A DNA stretch of 64,000 bases, taken from positions 1 to 64,000 of the forward strand of contig NZ_MNPW01000008.1 of assembly GCF_001983175.1 (NCBI RefSeq), in the 5' to 3' direction. The notes under the pieces are model-generated. The model made no database searches. It worked only from the letters and a program-made list of their open reading frames with translations, and was not told where the DNA came from. Both the position numbers and the translations under genes were made by a program. Shown one piece after another: positions 33,508 through 44,369 of the stretch (position 1 is its first letter; each line of letters begins with the position of its first letter). This DNA is from Pseudomonas cedrina subsp. cedrina. GTDB taxonomy: Bacteria > Pseudomonadota > Gammaproteobacteria > Pseudomonadales > Pseudomonadaceae.

Positions 33508-33522
33508 GTAGTTATTTTCTAT
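33508..33522 (+). promoter_or_regulatory. possible OxyR half-site upstream of katA
   Basis: GTAG, seven bases, CTAT matches one dimer half of the OxyR pattern ATAG-N7-CTAT with one change. The downstream half (GACA-N7-AAAT) matches poorly. It is about 100 nt before katA, a plausible place for peroxide-responsive control. Candidate only. Confidence 0.3.
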
Positions 33523-33625
33523 TGATGCCGACAATTTAATAAATTTGTAGCCGTCATGCTGATGATCAATACTCCTCCCAAGCCGATTAGCCGGCAGTTC
33601 GAAGCCCGACCTAAGGAAATTGCGC

Positions 33626-35074
33626 ATGAGCCAGAATAAAGTCCTTACCACCGCCAGCGGTGCACCCGTTGCGGATAACCAGAATTCCCGTTCTGCGGGC
33701 CCGCGCGGCCCATTGCTGCTCGATGACTTCCACCTGATCGAGAAGCTCGCGCACTTCAACCGCGAGAACATCCCCGAGCGTCGTGTGCACGCCAAGGGGT
33801 CGGGCGCTTACGGCACCTTCACCGTCACCCAAGACATCACTCGATACACCAGCGCCAAGCTGTTTGAAGCTATTGGCAAGCAAACCCCGACCTTCCTGCG
33901 GTTTTCAACCGTAGGTGGCGAACGCGGTTCGGCCGACACCGAGCGTGATCCACGTGGCTTTGCGTTGAAGTTCTACACCGAAGAAGGCAACTGGGACATC
34001 GTGGGTAACAACACCCCAGTGTTCTTCATCCGCGACCCATTAAAGTTCCCGGATTTCATCCACACCCAGAAGCGCCTGCCGCAAAGCAACCTGAAAAGCG
34101 CGCAGATGATGTGGGACTTCTGGTCGCATTCCCCGGAGGCGCTGCACCAGGTCACCATTCTGTTTTCGGACCGTGGCATTCCCGACGGCTATCGTCACAT
34201 GCACGGCTTTGGTAGCCACACCTACAGCCTGATCAACGCCAGTGGCGAGCGTCATTGGGTCAAGTGGCACTACAAGACCCAGCAAGGCATCAAGAACCTG
34301 GCGCCGGCTGAAGCTGCACGCCTGGCCGGCACCGACCCTGATTACGCCCAGCGCGATCTGTTCGGCGCGATCGAGCGCGGTGATTTCCCGAAATGGCGCG
34401 TCTGCATCCAGATCATGACCGAAGCCCAGGCGAACGCTCATTATGAGAACCCCTTCGATGTGACCAAAACTTGGTCGCAGAAAGAATTCCCTTTGATCGA
34501 GGTTGGTGAACTGGAGCTCAACCGCAATCCGCAAAACTACTTCGCTGAAGTTGAGCAGGCTGCTTTCGGCCCGAGCAACATGGTTCCAGGTGTGGGCCTG
34601 TCGCCGGACCGCATGCTGCAAGGTCGTGTGTTCGCGTACGCCGATGCCCACCGCTACCGCGTGGGCACCAATCACCAGCATCTGCCGGTGAACGCCCCGC
34701 GCAATCAAGTGAACAGCTACCAGCGCGACGGCTCGATGGCATTCGGCAGCAACGGTGGTGCAGCGCCCAACTATGAGCCGAACAGCTACGCCGATGCGCC
34801 GAAGCAGGCACCTCAGTATGCAGAGCCGGCTTTGGCCTTGAGCGGTGCCGCAGACCGTTATGATCACCGTGAAGACACCGATTACTACAGTCACGCCGGT
34901 GCGCTGTTCCGCCTGATGAATGATGAGCAAAAAGTCTTGCTCACCAGCAACATCGCGGGCGCAATGGGGGGCGTTTCCAGTGATGTGGTCCAGCGTCAGT
35001 TGCAGCACTTCTACAAGGCAGATCCTGCTTATGGAGAAGCAATCGCAAAAGCACTGGGCGTATCGCTTAACTAA
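33626..35074 (+). CDS. katA: monofunctional heme catalase KatA
   Basis: The enzyme converts hydrogen peroxide to water and oxygen in the cytoplasm. The 482-residue length marks a small-subunit (clade 3) catalase. The catalytic histidine is H55 (RRVHAKGSGAYG), the distal asparagine N128 (DIVGNNTPVFF) and the proximal heme ligand Y338 (GRVFAYADAHRYRVG); their spacing agrees with bovine catalase. The ATG at 33626 has AAGGA eight bases upstream; an in-frame TTG two codons earlier is less likely. It lies between rplQ and a ferritin gene, as in P. aeruginosa, which suggests a shared iron and peroxide economy. Confidence 0.96.
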   Translation: MSQNKVLTTASGAPVADNQNSRSAGPRGPLLLDDFHLIEKLAHFNRENIPERRVHAKGSGAYGTFTVTQDITRYTSAKLFEAIGKQTPTFLRFSTVGGERGSADTERDPRGFALKFYTEEGNWDIVGNNTPVFFIRDPLKFPDFIHTQKRLPQSNLKSAQMMWDFWSHSPEALHQVTILFSDRGIPDGYRHMHGFGSHTYSLINASGERHWVKWHYKTQQGIKNLAPAEAARLAGTDPDYAQRDLFGAIERGDFPKWRVCIQIMTEAQANAHYENPFDVTKTWSQKEFPLIEVGELELNRNPQNYFAEVEQAAFGPSNMVPGVGLSPDRMLQGRVFAYADAHRYRVGTNHQHLPVNAPRNQVNSYQRDGSMAFGSNGGAAPNYEPNSYADAPKQAPQYAEPALALSGAADRYDHREDTDYYSHAGALFRLMNDEQKVLLTSNIAGAMGGVSSDVVQRQLQHFYKADPAYGEAIAKALGVSLN

Positions 35075-35091
35075 CTCTAAACGATAAGCAG

Positions 35092-35117
35092 AACCGCCCT
35101 CATTTGGGCGGTTTTTG
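35092..35117 (+). terminator. intrinsic terminator after katA
   Basis: AACCGCCC (35092-35099) and GGGCGGTT (35106-35113) pair around TCATTT and are followed by TTTG. The ferritin gene downstream therefore probably has its own promoter in the next 110 nt. Confidence 0.9.
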
Positions 35118-35229
35118 CGTTATTTCAGCTACTTTTCTCCGAAAACCTTCACTTTTCTGCCGTTGGTCCCGTGACCTTCGAGTCAGCTTGGTTCAAACTA
35201 CAGCCTTTAAAGCAGGGAGATGTAGGGCG

Positions 35230-35694
35230 ATGCAAGGTCACCCCGACGTAATCGATTACCTCAACACGTTGCTGACGGGCGAACTGGCGGCTCGTGACCA
35301 ATATTTCATCCACTCGCGCATGTACGAAGACTGGGGCTTTACCGAGCTCTACGAACGTATCAACCACGAGATGGAAGAAGAGGCACAGCACGCCGACGCA
35401 CTGATGCGCCGTATCCTCATGCTTGAAGGCACGCCGCGTATGCGTCCGGATGACTTGGATGTGGGCACCATGGTACCTGACATGCTCGCTGCCGACCTGC
35501 GCCTGGAGTACAAGGTGCGTGCCGCGCTCTGTAAGGGCATCGAGCTCTGCGAGCAGCACAACGACTACGTCACGCGGGAAATCCTGCGAGTGCAGTTGAA
35601 TGACACTGAAGAAGATCACACCTACTGGCTGGAAAAGCAGTTGGGCCTGATCAAGCTGATCGGCCTGGAGAATTACCTGCAATCGCAGTTCTGA
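35230..35694 (+). CDS. ftnA: bacterial ferritin FtnA (bacterioferritin-like, formerly BfrA)
   Basis: This 24-mer iron-storage protein oxidises Fe(II) and stores the ferric core. The 154-residue protein keeps the ferroxidase ligands E18, E51, H54, E93, E127 and H130. Position 52, which in true bacterioferritins is the heme-ligating methionine, is alanine here (MEEEAQHAD). The P. aeruginosa homologue beside katA was likewise shown to be a heme-free ferritin and renamed FtnA. The ATG at 35230 follows GGGAGATGTAGGGCG. It is next to katA, so stored iron may supply catalase heme and limit Fenton chemistry. Confidence 0.88.
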   Translation: MQGHPDVIDYLNTLLTGELAARDQYFIHSRMYEDWGFTELYERINHEMEEEAQHADALMRRILMLEGTPRMRPDDLDVGTMVPDMLAADLRLEYKVRAALCKGIELCEQHNDYVTREILRVQLNDTEEDHTYWLEKQLGLIKLIGLENYLQSQF

Positions 35695-35706
35695 TTCCCG
35701 GCTACG

Positions 35707-35743
35707 AAAAAGCCCCTGTCACTGCAAAGTGACAGGGGCTTTT
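35707..35743. terminator. bidirectional terminator between ftnA and uvrA
   Basis: AAAGCCCCTGTCACT and AGTGACAGGGGCTTT form a 15-bp or longer perfect stem around a GCAA tetraloop with A-tract before and T-tract after. It can stop convergent transcripts from both sides, which suits the tail-to-tail arrangement of ftnA and uvrA. Confidence 0.93.
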
Positions 35744-35760
35744 CATTGGGCCCGAAAAAG

Positions 35761-38595
<2,835 letters not shown>

Positions 38596-38645
38596 GATGG
38601 CCTCGCACGGCGGGCTTAAATAATGCCGGAGTATACGGCTAAAGA

Positions 38646-38661
38646 CTGGATGAATATACAC
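38646..38661 (-). promoter_or_regulatory. candidate LexA (SOS) box upstream of uvrA
   Basis: On the minus strand the site reads GTGTATATTCATCCAG, one base away from the CTG-N10-CAG framework and with the TATAT core of SOS boxes. It lies 51-66 nt before the uvrA start and overlaps a TTGACA element at its upstream edge. It could repress uvrA and perhaps the divergent transporter. Confidence 0.55.
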
Positions 38662-38773
38662 TGTCAAAAGGCCACTTGCAGCCTTGGATGAAAGCTGCGC
38701 GGCAAAGCGCCGCATATACCCTCTCAATCGATGGGACTGGTAGAATCGCCGCCGGTTCACACGAGGTTTTTCC

Positions 38774-40168
38774 ATGCACGATCCCCACAGCGAACGCATG
38801 AGTAGCGGCGAGACCCGAGCGGCAAGCGGTCTGGCCCTGGTGTTTGCCTTCCGTATGCTTGGCATGTTCATGGTGTTGCCGGTGCTGGCGACCTATGGAA
38901 TGGATCTCGCAGGCGCGACCCCCGCATTGATCGGCCTGGCAATTGGCGCCTATGGGCTGACCCAGGCGATTTTCCAGATTCCATTCGGGATCATTTCCGA
39001 CCGCATCGGCCGCCGTCCGGTGATTTACCTCGGATTGATCGTCTTCGCCCTGGGCAGCGTGCTCGCGGCTCAATCCGATTCCATCTGGGGCGTGATCGCC
39101 GGACGCATCCTGCAAGGCGCCGGTGCGATTTCCGCCGCGGTCATGGCGTTGCTCTCCGACCTGACCCGCGAACAGCATCGCACCAAAGCCATGGCCATGA
39201 TCGGCATGACCATCGGCCTGTCGTTTGCCGTGGCCATGGTGGTCGGCCCCTTGCTGACCCGCGCGTTCGGCCTGCACGGGCTGTTCCTGGCCACTGGCGG
39301 CATGGCGTTGTTCGGCATCGTGATAGTGGCCTTCATGGTGCCGCGCTCCACCGGTACGCTGCAGCATCGCGAGTCGGGCGTCGCGCGCCAGGCGCTCTTG
39401 CCGACGCTCAAGCACCCCGACCTGCTGCGCCTGGATTTAGGTATCTTCGTATTACATGCAATGCTGATGTGCAGCTTCGTCGCCTTGCCCCTGGCGCTGG
39501 TGGAAAAAGCCGGGCTGCCCAAGGAACAGCACTGGTGGGTGTACCTGACCGCGCTGCTGATTTCGTTCTTCGCCATGATCCCGTTCATCATCTATGGCGA
39601 GAAAAAACGCAAAATGAAACGAGTTTTGCTCGGCGCCGTCGCGACGCTGATGCTCACTGAGCTATTCTTCTGGCAGTTCGGCGACAGCCTGCGGGCGCTG
39701 GTAACCGGCACGGTGGTGTTTTTCACCGCGTTCAACCTGCTGGAGGCTTCATTGCCTTCGCTGATCAGTAAAGTTTCACCGGCCGGTGGCAAGGGCACGG
39801 CAATGGGGGTGTATTCCACCAGCCAGTTCCTGGGTTCCGCACTGGGCGGCATCATGGGTGGCTGGATGTTCCAGCATGGCGGTTTGTCGGTTGTTTTCCT
39901 GGGATGCGCCGGGCTGGCTGCACTTTGGCTGGCCTTTGCTGTTACCATGCGCGAACCTCCCTATGTGACGAGTCTGCGCTTGCCGTTATCGCCCGACGCG
40001 ATGCGCGAAGCTGGCCTGGCCGAGCGCCTGAAGACCGTTACCGGGGTTACCGATGCCGTGGTTGTCGCTGAAGAAGCCGCCATCTACATCAAACTAGACA
40101 CCGAATTATTGGATCGCGCGACGCTCGAGCAACTGGTCAACCCAGTGCCGACAGCGCGCCCAGCTTAG
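38774..40168 (+). CDS. YajR-like major facilitator superfamily transporter
   Basis: The 464-residue inner-membrane protein has twelve predicted helices, with motif A GIISDRIGRRPVIYLG after helix 2. A soluble C-terminal extension of about 70 residues contains TGVTDAVVVAEEAAIYIKLD and resembles the ferredoxin-like YAM domain of E. coli YajR. Substrate unknown; proton-coupled drug or metabolite efflux is the family default. The ATG at 38774 is followed by an alternative ATG eight codons later. ssb starts 9 nt downstream, so the two are probably co-transcribed. Confidence 0.85.
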   Translation: MHDPHSERMSSGETRAASGLALVFAFRMLGMFMVLPVLATYGMDLAGATPALIGLAIGAYGLTQAIFQIPFGIISDRIGRRPVIYLGLIVFALGSVLAAQSDSIWGVIAGRILQGAGAISAAVMALLSDLTREQHRTKAMAMIGMTIGLSFAVAMVVGPLLTRAFGLHGLFLATGGMALFGIVIVAFMVPRSTGTLQHRESGVARQALLPTLKHPDLLRLDLGIFVLHAMLMCSFVALPLALVEKAGLPKEQHWWVYLTALLISFFAMIPFIIYGEKKRKMKRVLLGAVATLMLTELFFWQFGDSLRALVTGTVVFFTAFNLLEASLPSLISKVSPAGGKGTAMGVYSTSQFLGSALGGIMGGWMFQHGGLSVVFLGCAGLAALWLAFAVTMREPPYVTSLRLPLSPDAMREAGLAERLKTVTGVTDAVVVAEEAAIYIKLDTELLDRATLEQLVNPVPTARPA

Positions 40169-40177
40169 GAGAACGTT

Positions 40178-40705
40178 ATGGCCCGTGGGGTTAACAAAGT
40201 CATATTGGTCGGTACGTGCGGCCAGGATCCCGAAGTTCGCTACTTGCCTAACGGTAACGCCGTGACCAACCTGAGTCTGGCGACCAGCGAGCAATGGACC
40301 GACAAGCAGACCGGCCAGAAGGTCGAGAAAACCGAATGGCACCGCGTGTCGATGTTCGGCAAGGTGGCGGAGATTGCCGGTGAGTACCTGCGCAAAGGTT
40401 CGCAGGTGTACATCGAAGGCAAGCTGCAAACCCGCGAGTGGGAAAAAGACGGCATCAAGCGTTACACCACTGAAATCGTGGTCGACATGCAAGGCACCAT
40501 GCAACTGCTGGGCGGCCGTCCACAGCAGGGCGACCAACAAGGCGCAGGCAATAACTACCAGCAGTCCGCACCGGCCCCACGCCAGCAGGCTCCACGTCCG
40601 CAGCAGTCGGCACCGCAACAGTCGCGCCAGGCGCCGCCTCCACAACAGGCCGCCCCGCAACCGGCTCCGGATTTCGACAGCTTTGATGACGATATTCCGT
40701 TTTAG
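40178..40705 (+). CDS. ssb: single-stranded DNA-binding protein
   Basis: SSB coats single-stranded DNA in replication, recombination and repair and recruits partners through its tail. The 175-residue protein has an N-terminal OB fold (about residues 1-110, beginning ARGVNKVILVGTCGQDPEVR), a Gln/Pro/Ala-rich linker (about 113-165) and the acidic tip DDDIPF that binds partner proteins. The ATG at 40178 follows AGGAGAACGTT, 9 nt after the MFS gene. uvrA lies just beyond the MFS gene, placing two repair genes side by side. Confidence 0.97.
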   Translation: MARGVNKVILVGTCGQDPEVRYLPNGNAVTNLSLATSEQWTDKQTGQKVEKTEWHRVSMFGKVAEIAGEYLRKGSQVYIEGKLQTREWEKDGIKRYTTEIVVDMQGTMQLLGGRPQQGDQQGAGNNYQQSAPAPRQQAPRPQQSAPQQSRQAPPPQQAAPQPAPDFDSFDDDIPF

Positions 40706-40741
40706 GGATAATTTCGAATCTAAGTTGTAGAGCGTCACCTG

Positions 40742-40773
40742 AAAGCCCCTGAGCCACGCTCCAGGGGCTTTTT
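40742..40773 (+). terminator. intrinsic terminator after ssb
   Basis: AAAGCCCCTG (40742-40751) and CAGGGGCTTT (40762-40771) pair and are followed by TTT. It separates ssb from the variable region downstream. Confidence 0.9.
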
Positions 40774-40820
40774 ATTGACCTGGCAAGAGCACGCGACTGG
40801 CACAAACAGGGATGAACATC

Positions 40821-41645
40821 ATGTCTAGCAACGTTTTCTTATGCGTATTGAGCGCCATTTTAATCAGCGGTTGCGCTGCGCGGCCGGCCGACACTAAGCC
40901 CCCGGTTTCCCTGGCCGATGACAAGAACCTGATTGTGGGGCTCTGGGCCATGCAGGCATTGAACGAAGGTCAAACGAATGTGGCTGAATTCAGAGCCGAC
41001 GGCCAATTGTTGCTGCACTCGTTCAACTGCGTGAAGTCCATCCGGGAACCCACGGACGTGATGAGCTATTCCGTCGCCGATGATGGCCAAGTAATTAACA
41101 TGATATTGCCGGGCAACACCGTCGAGCTGAAGGTATTGTCCTTTTCACCCCAATTCATGCAATTCACCAGTTGGAGTGGGGGAATACAGGTCAGATACGA
41201 CTACGAAAAAGTCGACAAGGTTGATTCGGTGTGTGATCGCTACCCTGACCTAAAGGCGGAGCGGGCCCGCAACACCCCCTATAAAGAGAGTGATTTCGTG
41301 GCGGCCCCGAGCATTCCCGACCATCCGGGCATGGATCGCTACATCGGTACATGGGGTTCTGACAACGTAGTGACGGTCAAGATCGCCCGGGATGCACACG
41401 GGGGTTTTTACCTGAGTATGCCCAGTGACAAAAACTGGCATTACCTCTACAACAACGTCCACTGGGTGGGCGATGTGTTGCACTTTCAACGTTATACCTA
41501 TTCGGACAATGAAGCGTCATTTCCCCATCCCAGGCACAAGCTACAAACCCCGACCAGTCTTGAACCGATTCCCGGCGGTAGCTTGCGCGAGGACTTCATC
41601 CTCAATGGCGACCCGTACATGAGTATTCTGAGGCGAATGAAATAA
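40821..41645 (+). CDS. hypothetical lipoprotein
   Basis: I do not recognise this 274-residue protein. It has an N-terminal lipoprotein signal with lipobox LISGC (cysteine at about residue 18), so it is probably anchored to a membrane through a lipidated cysteine. Two similar-looking beta-rich segments follow, with IVGLWAMQALNEGQTNVAEF and later YIGTWGSDNVVTVKI, reminiscent of lipocalin-like or HslJ-like modules. The ATG at 40821 has AGGGA eight bases before it; the ATG at 40812 would lie on top of that site. It stands alone after the ssb terminator. Base composition is a little less GC-rich than its neighbours. Confidence 0.75.
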   Translation: MSSNVFLCVLSAILISGCAARPADTKPPVSLADDKNLIVGLWAMQALNEGQTNVAEFRADGQLLLHSFNCVKSIREPTDVMSYSVADDGQVINMILPGNTVELKVLSFSPQFMQFTSWSGGIQVRYDYEKVDKVDSVCDRYPDLKAERARNTPYKESDFVAAPSIPDHPGMDRYIGTWGSDNVVTVKIARDAHGGFYLSMPSDKNWHYLYNNVHWVGDVLHFQRYTYSDNEASFPHPRHKLQTPTSLEPIPGGSLREDFILNGDPYMSILRRMK

Positions 41646-41800
41646 CGCTGTGTACTCTGCCGAACAGCCGTCCTGCATGGCCGCCGCGCCATCTCCTCGA
41701 ACCGGCGCAGCACTGCCAAGTCGCGCCGAGTCCTGGCATTTGTTCTCATGGCTCGCAAGAATTAGGCTGTAGCCCACCTCAAAAAAGAAGGAGCGCCGCG

Positions 41801-42562
41801 ATGACCTGGTCAGCTCAGCAATACACCCTGTTCGAACAGCAGCGCACCCGTCCTGTCCGCGACCTGGTCGCGGCCATTGCGAACACCGAGGTGCGTAACG
41901 CCGTCGACCTGGGTTGCGGCCCCGGCAATTCAACCGAGGTATTGGCCGAACGCTTCCCGCACGCGCACATCATAGGCCTGGACAGCTCCGACGACATGCT
42001 GGCCGACGCGCGCAAACGCCTGCCGGCGCTCAGCTTCGAGCTGGCGGATATCGGTGCCTGGAAACCTGCGCAAACCTTCGATGTGATCCTGGCCAACGCG
42101 TCCCTGCAATGGCTGCCGGATCACGCCACGCTTTACCCGCACCTCGTCCATCAGTTGACGCCCGGCGGCACACTGGCGGTGCAGACGCCTGACAACCTCG
42201 ATGAGCCCGCCCACCGGCTTGCCCGCGAAGTCGCGGGCGATGGGCCATGGTCTTCCAAAATCGGCGCGGTCAAACACAATGAGCGCCACACGGCGAGCTA
42301 CTACTACGGGTTGCTGGCTAAACACTGCGGCACCGTCGATGTGTGGCGCACCACTTACCTGCACCCGCTGGCGGATCACGCCGCCGTGGTGGAATGGTTC
42401 AAGGCTTCGGCATTGCGGCCCTTTCTCGCGCCGTTGAGCGACGCTGAAAAAACCGCTTTCCTGCATGACTATCAAGCGCGGATTACCCAGGCTTACCCCG
42501 CCCTGAAAGATGGCACCGTGCTGCTGCCTTTTCCACGCCTGTTCATCATCGCTACACGCTGA
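41801..42562 (+). CDS. tam: trans-aconitate 2-methyltransferase
   Basis: The enzyme methylates trans-aconitate, an inhibitor of aconitase, using S-adenosylmethionine. The 253-residue protein has the class I methyltransferase motif VDLGCGPGNST (about residues 35-45), an acidic motif II (GLDSSDDML) and LANASLQWLPDH. The N-terminal WSAQQYTLFEQQRTRP matches the Tam family. The ATG at 41801 follows AAGGAGCGCC. It is isolated on the plus strand; the next gene is convergent. Confidence 0.88.
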   Translation: MTWSAQQYTLFEQQRTRPVRDLVAAIANTEVRNAVDLGCGPGNSTEVLAERFPHAHIIGLDSSDDMLADARKRLPALSFELADIGAWKPAQTFDVILANASLQWLPDHATLYPHLVHQLTPGGTLAVQTPDNLDEPAHRLAREVAGDGPWSSKIGAVKHNERHTASYYYGLLAKHCGTVDVWRTTYLHPLADHAAVVEWFKASALRPFLAPLSDAEKTAFLHDYQARITQAYPALKDGTVLLPFPRLFIIATR

Positions 42563-42578
42563 TATCGCCAAGTGGCGG

Positions 42579-43142
42579 TCACGCGGCCGCCGCTTGCGCC
42601 TTCAGGTATTCATCTGCCGACACCACGCTTGCGTAACCAAACGCCAGCGACGCCATGTAAGCCCCGTGCACCTGCGCCGCTGGAATCACCTGCCCATTAA
42701 ATTCCTGATCGCGCGTCGCGCACGCGTCATGAATCACAGTCACTGTGTAGCCCAGGTCCGCCGCCGCTCGCACCACGGCATCAATGCACATATGGCTCAT
42801 GCTGCCGACCACTACCAGTTCCGTGATGCTGTGTTGTTCCAGTACCGCACGCAGGTTGGTCTCGCGAAACGCATTCACGAAATGTTTGAGCACCACCGGT
42901 TCATGGGCTTCGTTCAGCACTTTGGTGTGCAGATGCGCGCCCTCGGAGCCCGGCGTGAAGAACGGCGCGTCCTCGGAAGTGAACTCGTGACGCACGTGAA
43001 TCACCGCATCGCCCGCCTGGCGAAACGCTTGCAATACGTGCGCAGCCTTGTCTGCCGCGGCCTTCACACCGTCAAGTGGCCACTTGCCCTGGGGGAAGTA
43101 GTCGTTCTGGATATCGATTAGGATGAGCGCTTGCTTGGCCAT
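42579..43142 (-). CDS. isochorismatase-like cysteine hydrolase
   Basis: The 187-residue protein has the alpha/beta isochorismatase fold with a probable catalytic triad D10 (ILIDIQNDY), K86 (VVLKHFVNAF) and C119 (GSMSHMCIDAVVRAA). These enzymes hydrolyse small amides or ureides such as nicotinamide or N-carbamoyl compounds; the substrate is not determinable here. The ATG at 43142 begins MAKQALILIDIQND. It is divergent from an AraC/GlxA-family regulator 96 bp away, a common pairing in which the regulator controls the hydrolase gene. Confidence 0.85.
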   Translation of the reverse strand: MAKQALILIDIQNDYFPQGKWPLDGVKAAADKAAHVLQAFRQAGDAVIHVRHEFTSEDAPFFTPGSEGAHLHTKVLNEAHEPVVLKHFVNAFRETNLRAVLEQHSITELVVVGSMSHMCIDAVVRAAADLGYTVTVIHDACATRDQEFNGQVIPAAQVHGAYMASLAFGYASVVSADEYLKAQAAAA

Positions 43143-43238
43143 GTGTGTTGCCTCGTGATGGGGTGATGGGCCCAGTATGTTAGCTGGCGCCTGACTCCGG
43201 GATTGGCTGCACCGACAATAACAGGGGGAAAACTGACA

Positions 43239-44198
43239 ATGGTCGTTGTTGAGTTGGGCGTGTTGATCTACCAGGGCGCGCAATTGGCGGCTGTGCATGG
43301 CTTGACCGATCTGTTCGGCGTGGCCAATCGCATTGCCGCCGAGCATCAATCGGCACAATTGCCGTTGCTGCGCGTCAGCCATTGGCAGGTGGATGCGACC
43401 GGCCAGCCGGTGCGCGTATTCAGCAGTCATCCCGGTCCTGCTCAACCGATGATGGCCGTTCTGGTGCCGCCGTCAATGGGTGAGTTCACCGAAGAGCAAG
43501 CACCCCCTGCGTTGCTGGAGTGGCTTCGCCAGCAACACGTCGCAGGCACCGTGCTCGGCGGCGTGTGCATCGGTTCGATCATGCTGGCGCGCAGTGGATT
43601 GCTCGACGGGCGTAGCGCCACCACGCACTGGTCTTCCGCCGAATCCTTCGCCGCCCGTTACCCGGCCGTACGCCTGGAGGCGGACAAGCCCATCGTCGAT
43701 GACGGCGACCTGATCACCACCGCCGGCTTGATGGCCTGGTCCGAACTCGGCCTGCGCCTGGTCGACCGCCTGATGGGCCCAAGCCTTGCGGCTGATACTG
43801 CACGTTTCCTGGTGATTGAGCACAGTGACAGCGCCAGCCAATGCGGCAGCAATTTCGCGCCGATCCTCGGCCACGGTGACGCTGCGATCCTCAAGGTCCA
43901 GCACTGGTTGCAGGCGAGCGGTGCGGTGGATGTTTCCCTGGCGGCGATGGCGCAGGAAGCAGGCCTGGAAGAGCGCACCTTCCTGCGGCGGTTTCGCAAT
44001 GCCACTGGCTTGAAACCCACCGAATATTGCCAACACCTGCGAGTGGGCAAAGCGCGGCAGATGCTGGAGTTTACTAATGGCACTATCGACCATATTGCCT
44101 GGACCGTGGGTTACCAGGACCCCAGCGCGTTTCGCGCCCTCTTCAAGAGAATTACCGGCTTGGCGCCGAGTGACTATCGCAGCCGCTTTGGGGTTTGA
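43239..44198 (+). CDS. GlxA-family transcriptional regulator (DJ-1/PfpI + AraC domains)
   Basis: The 319-residue protein joins an N-terminal class I glutamine-amidotransferase-like domain (about 1-190), with the nucleophile-elbow region LGGVCIGSIMLARSG, to a C-terminal AraC-type helix-turn-helix (about 215-315, with MAQEAGLEERTFLRRF and GYQDPSAFRALFKR). Such proteins usually regulate nitrogen or amine catabolism. The ATG at 43239 follows AGGGGGAAAAC. It is divergent from the isochorismatase-like gene, its probable target; an inducer is unknown. Confidence 0.87.
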   Translation: MVVVELGVLIYQGAQLAAVHGLTDLFGVANRIAAEHQSAQLPLLRVSHWQVDATGQPVRVFSSHPGPAQPMMAVLVPPSMGEFTEEQAPPALLEWLRQQHVAGTVLGGVCIGSIMLARSGLLDGRSATTHWSSAESFAARYPAVRLEADKPIVDDGDLITTAGLMAWSELGLRLVDRLMGPSLAADTARFLVIEHSDSASQCGSNFAPILGHGDAAILKVQHWLQASGAVDVSLAAMAQEAGLEERTFLRRFRNATGLKPTEYCQHLRVGKARQMLEFTNGTIDHIAWTVGYQDPSAFRALFKRITGLAPSDYRSRFGV

Positions 44199-44369
44199 AT
44201 CGTGCAGAACGCCGCAACGTCAACGCGGTGTCGTGCAGAATAAAACGGGCCAACTGCCATCTCTTCTTCGTCAACCGGCGGATTTGTAAAACCCTCCGTG
44301 CTGAAGAAGTCTTGGCCTGATCCCTGCAACCTTCTTGCCTCACCACAGCGGGATGGCCAAGGAGGATGC

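Noticed and set aside
38596..38871. N-terminal extension of UvrA by about 92 residues
   Set aside because: The frame is open but would cover the divergent promoter region and the start of the MFS gene. Family members begin at MDKILIRGARTHNL.
44199..44369. Two copies of TCGTGCAGAA about 30 nt apart after the GlxA-type gene
   Set aside because: Too short and too few to call a repeat family or operator.
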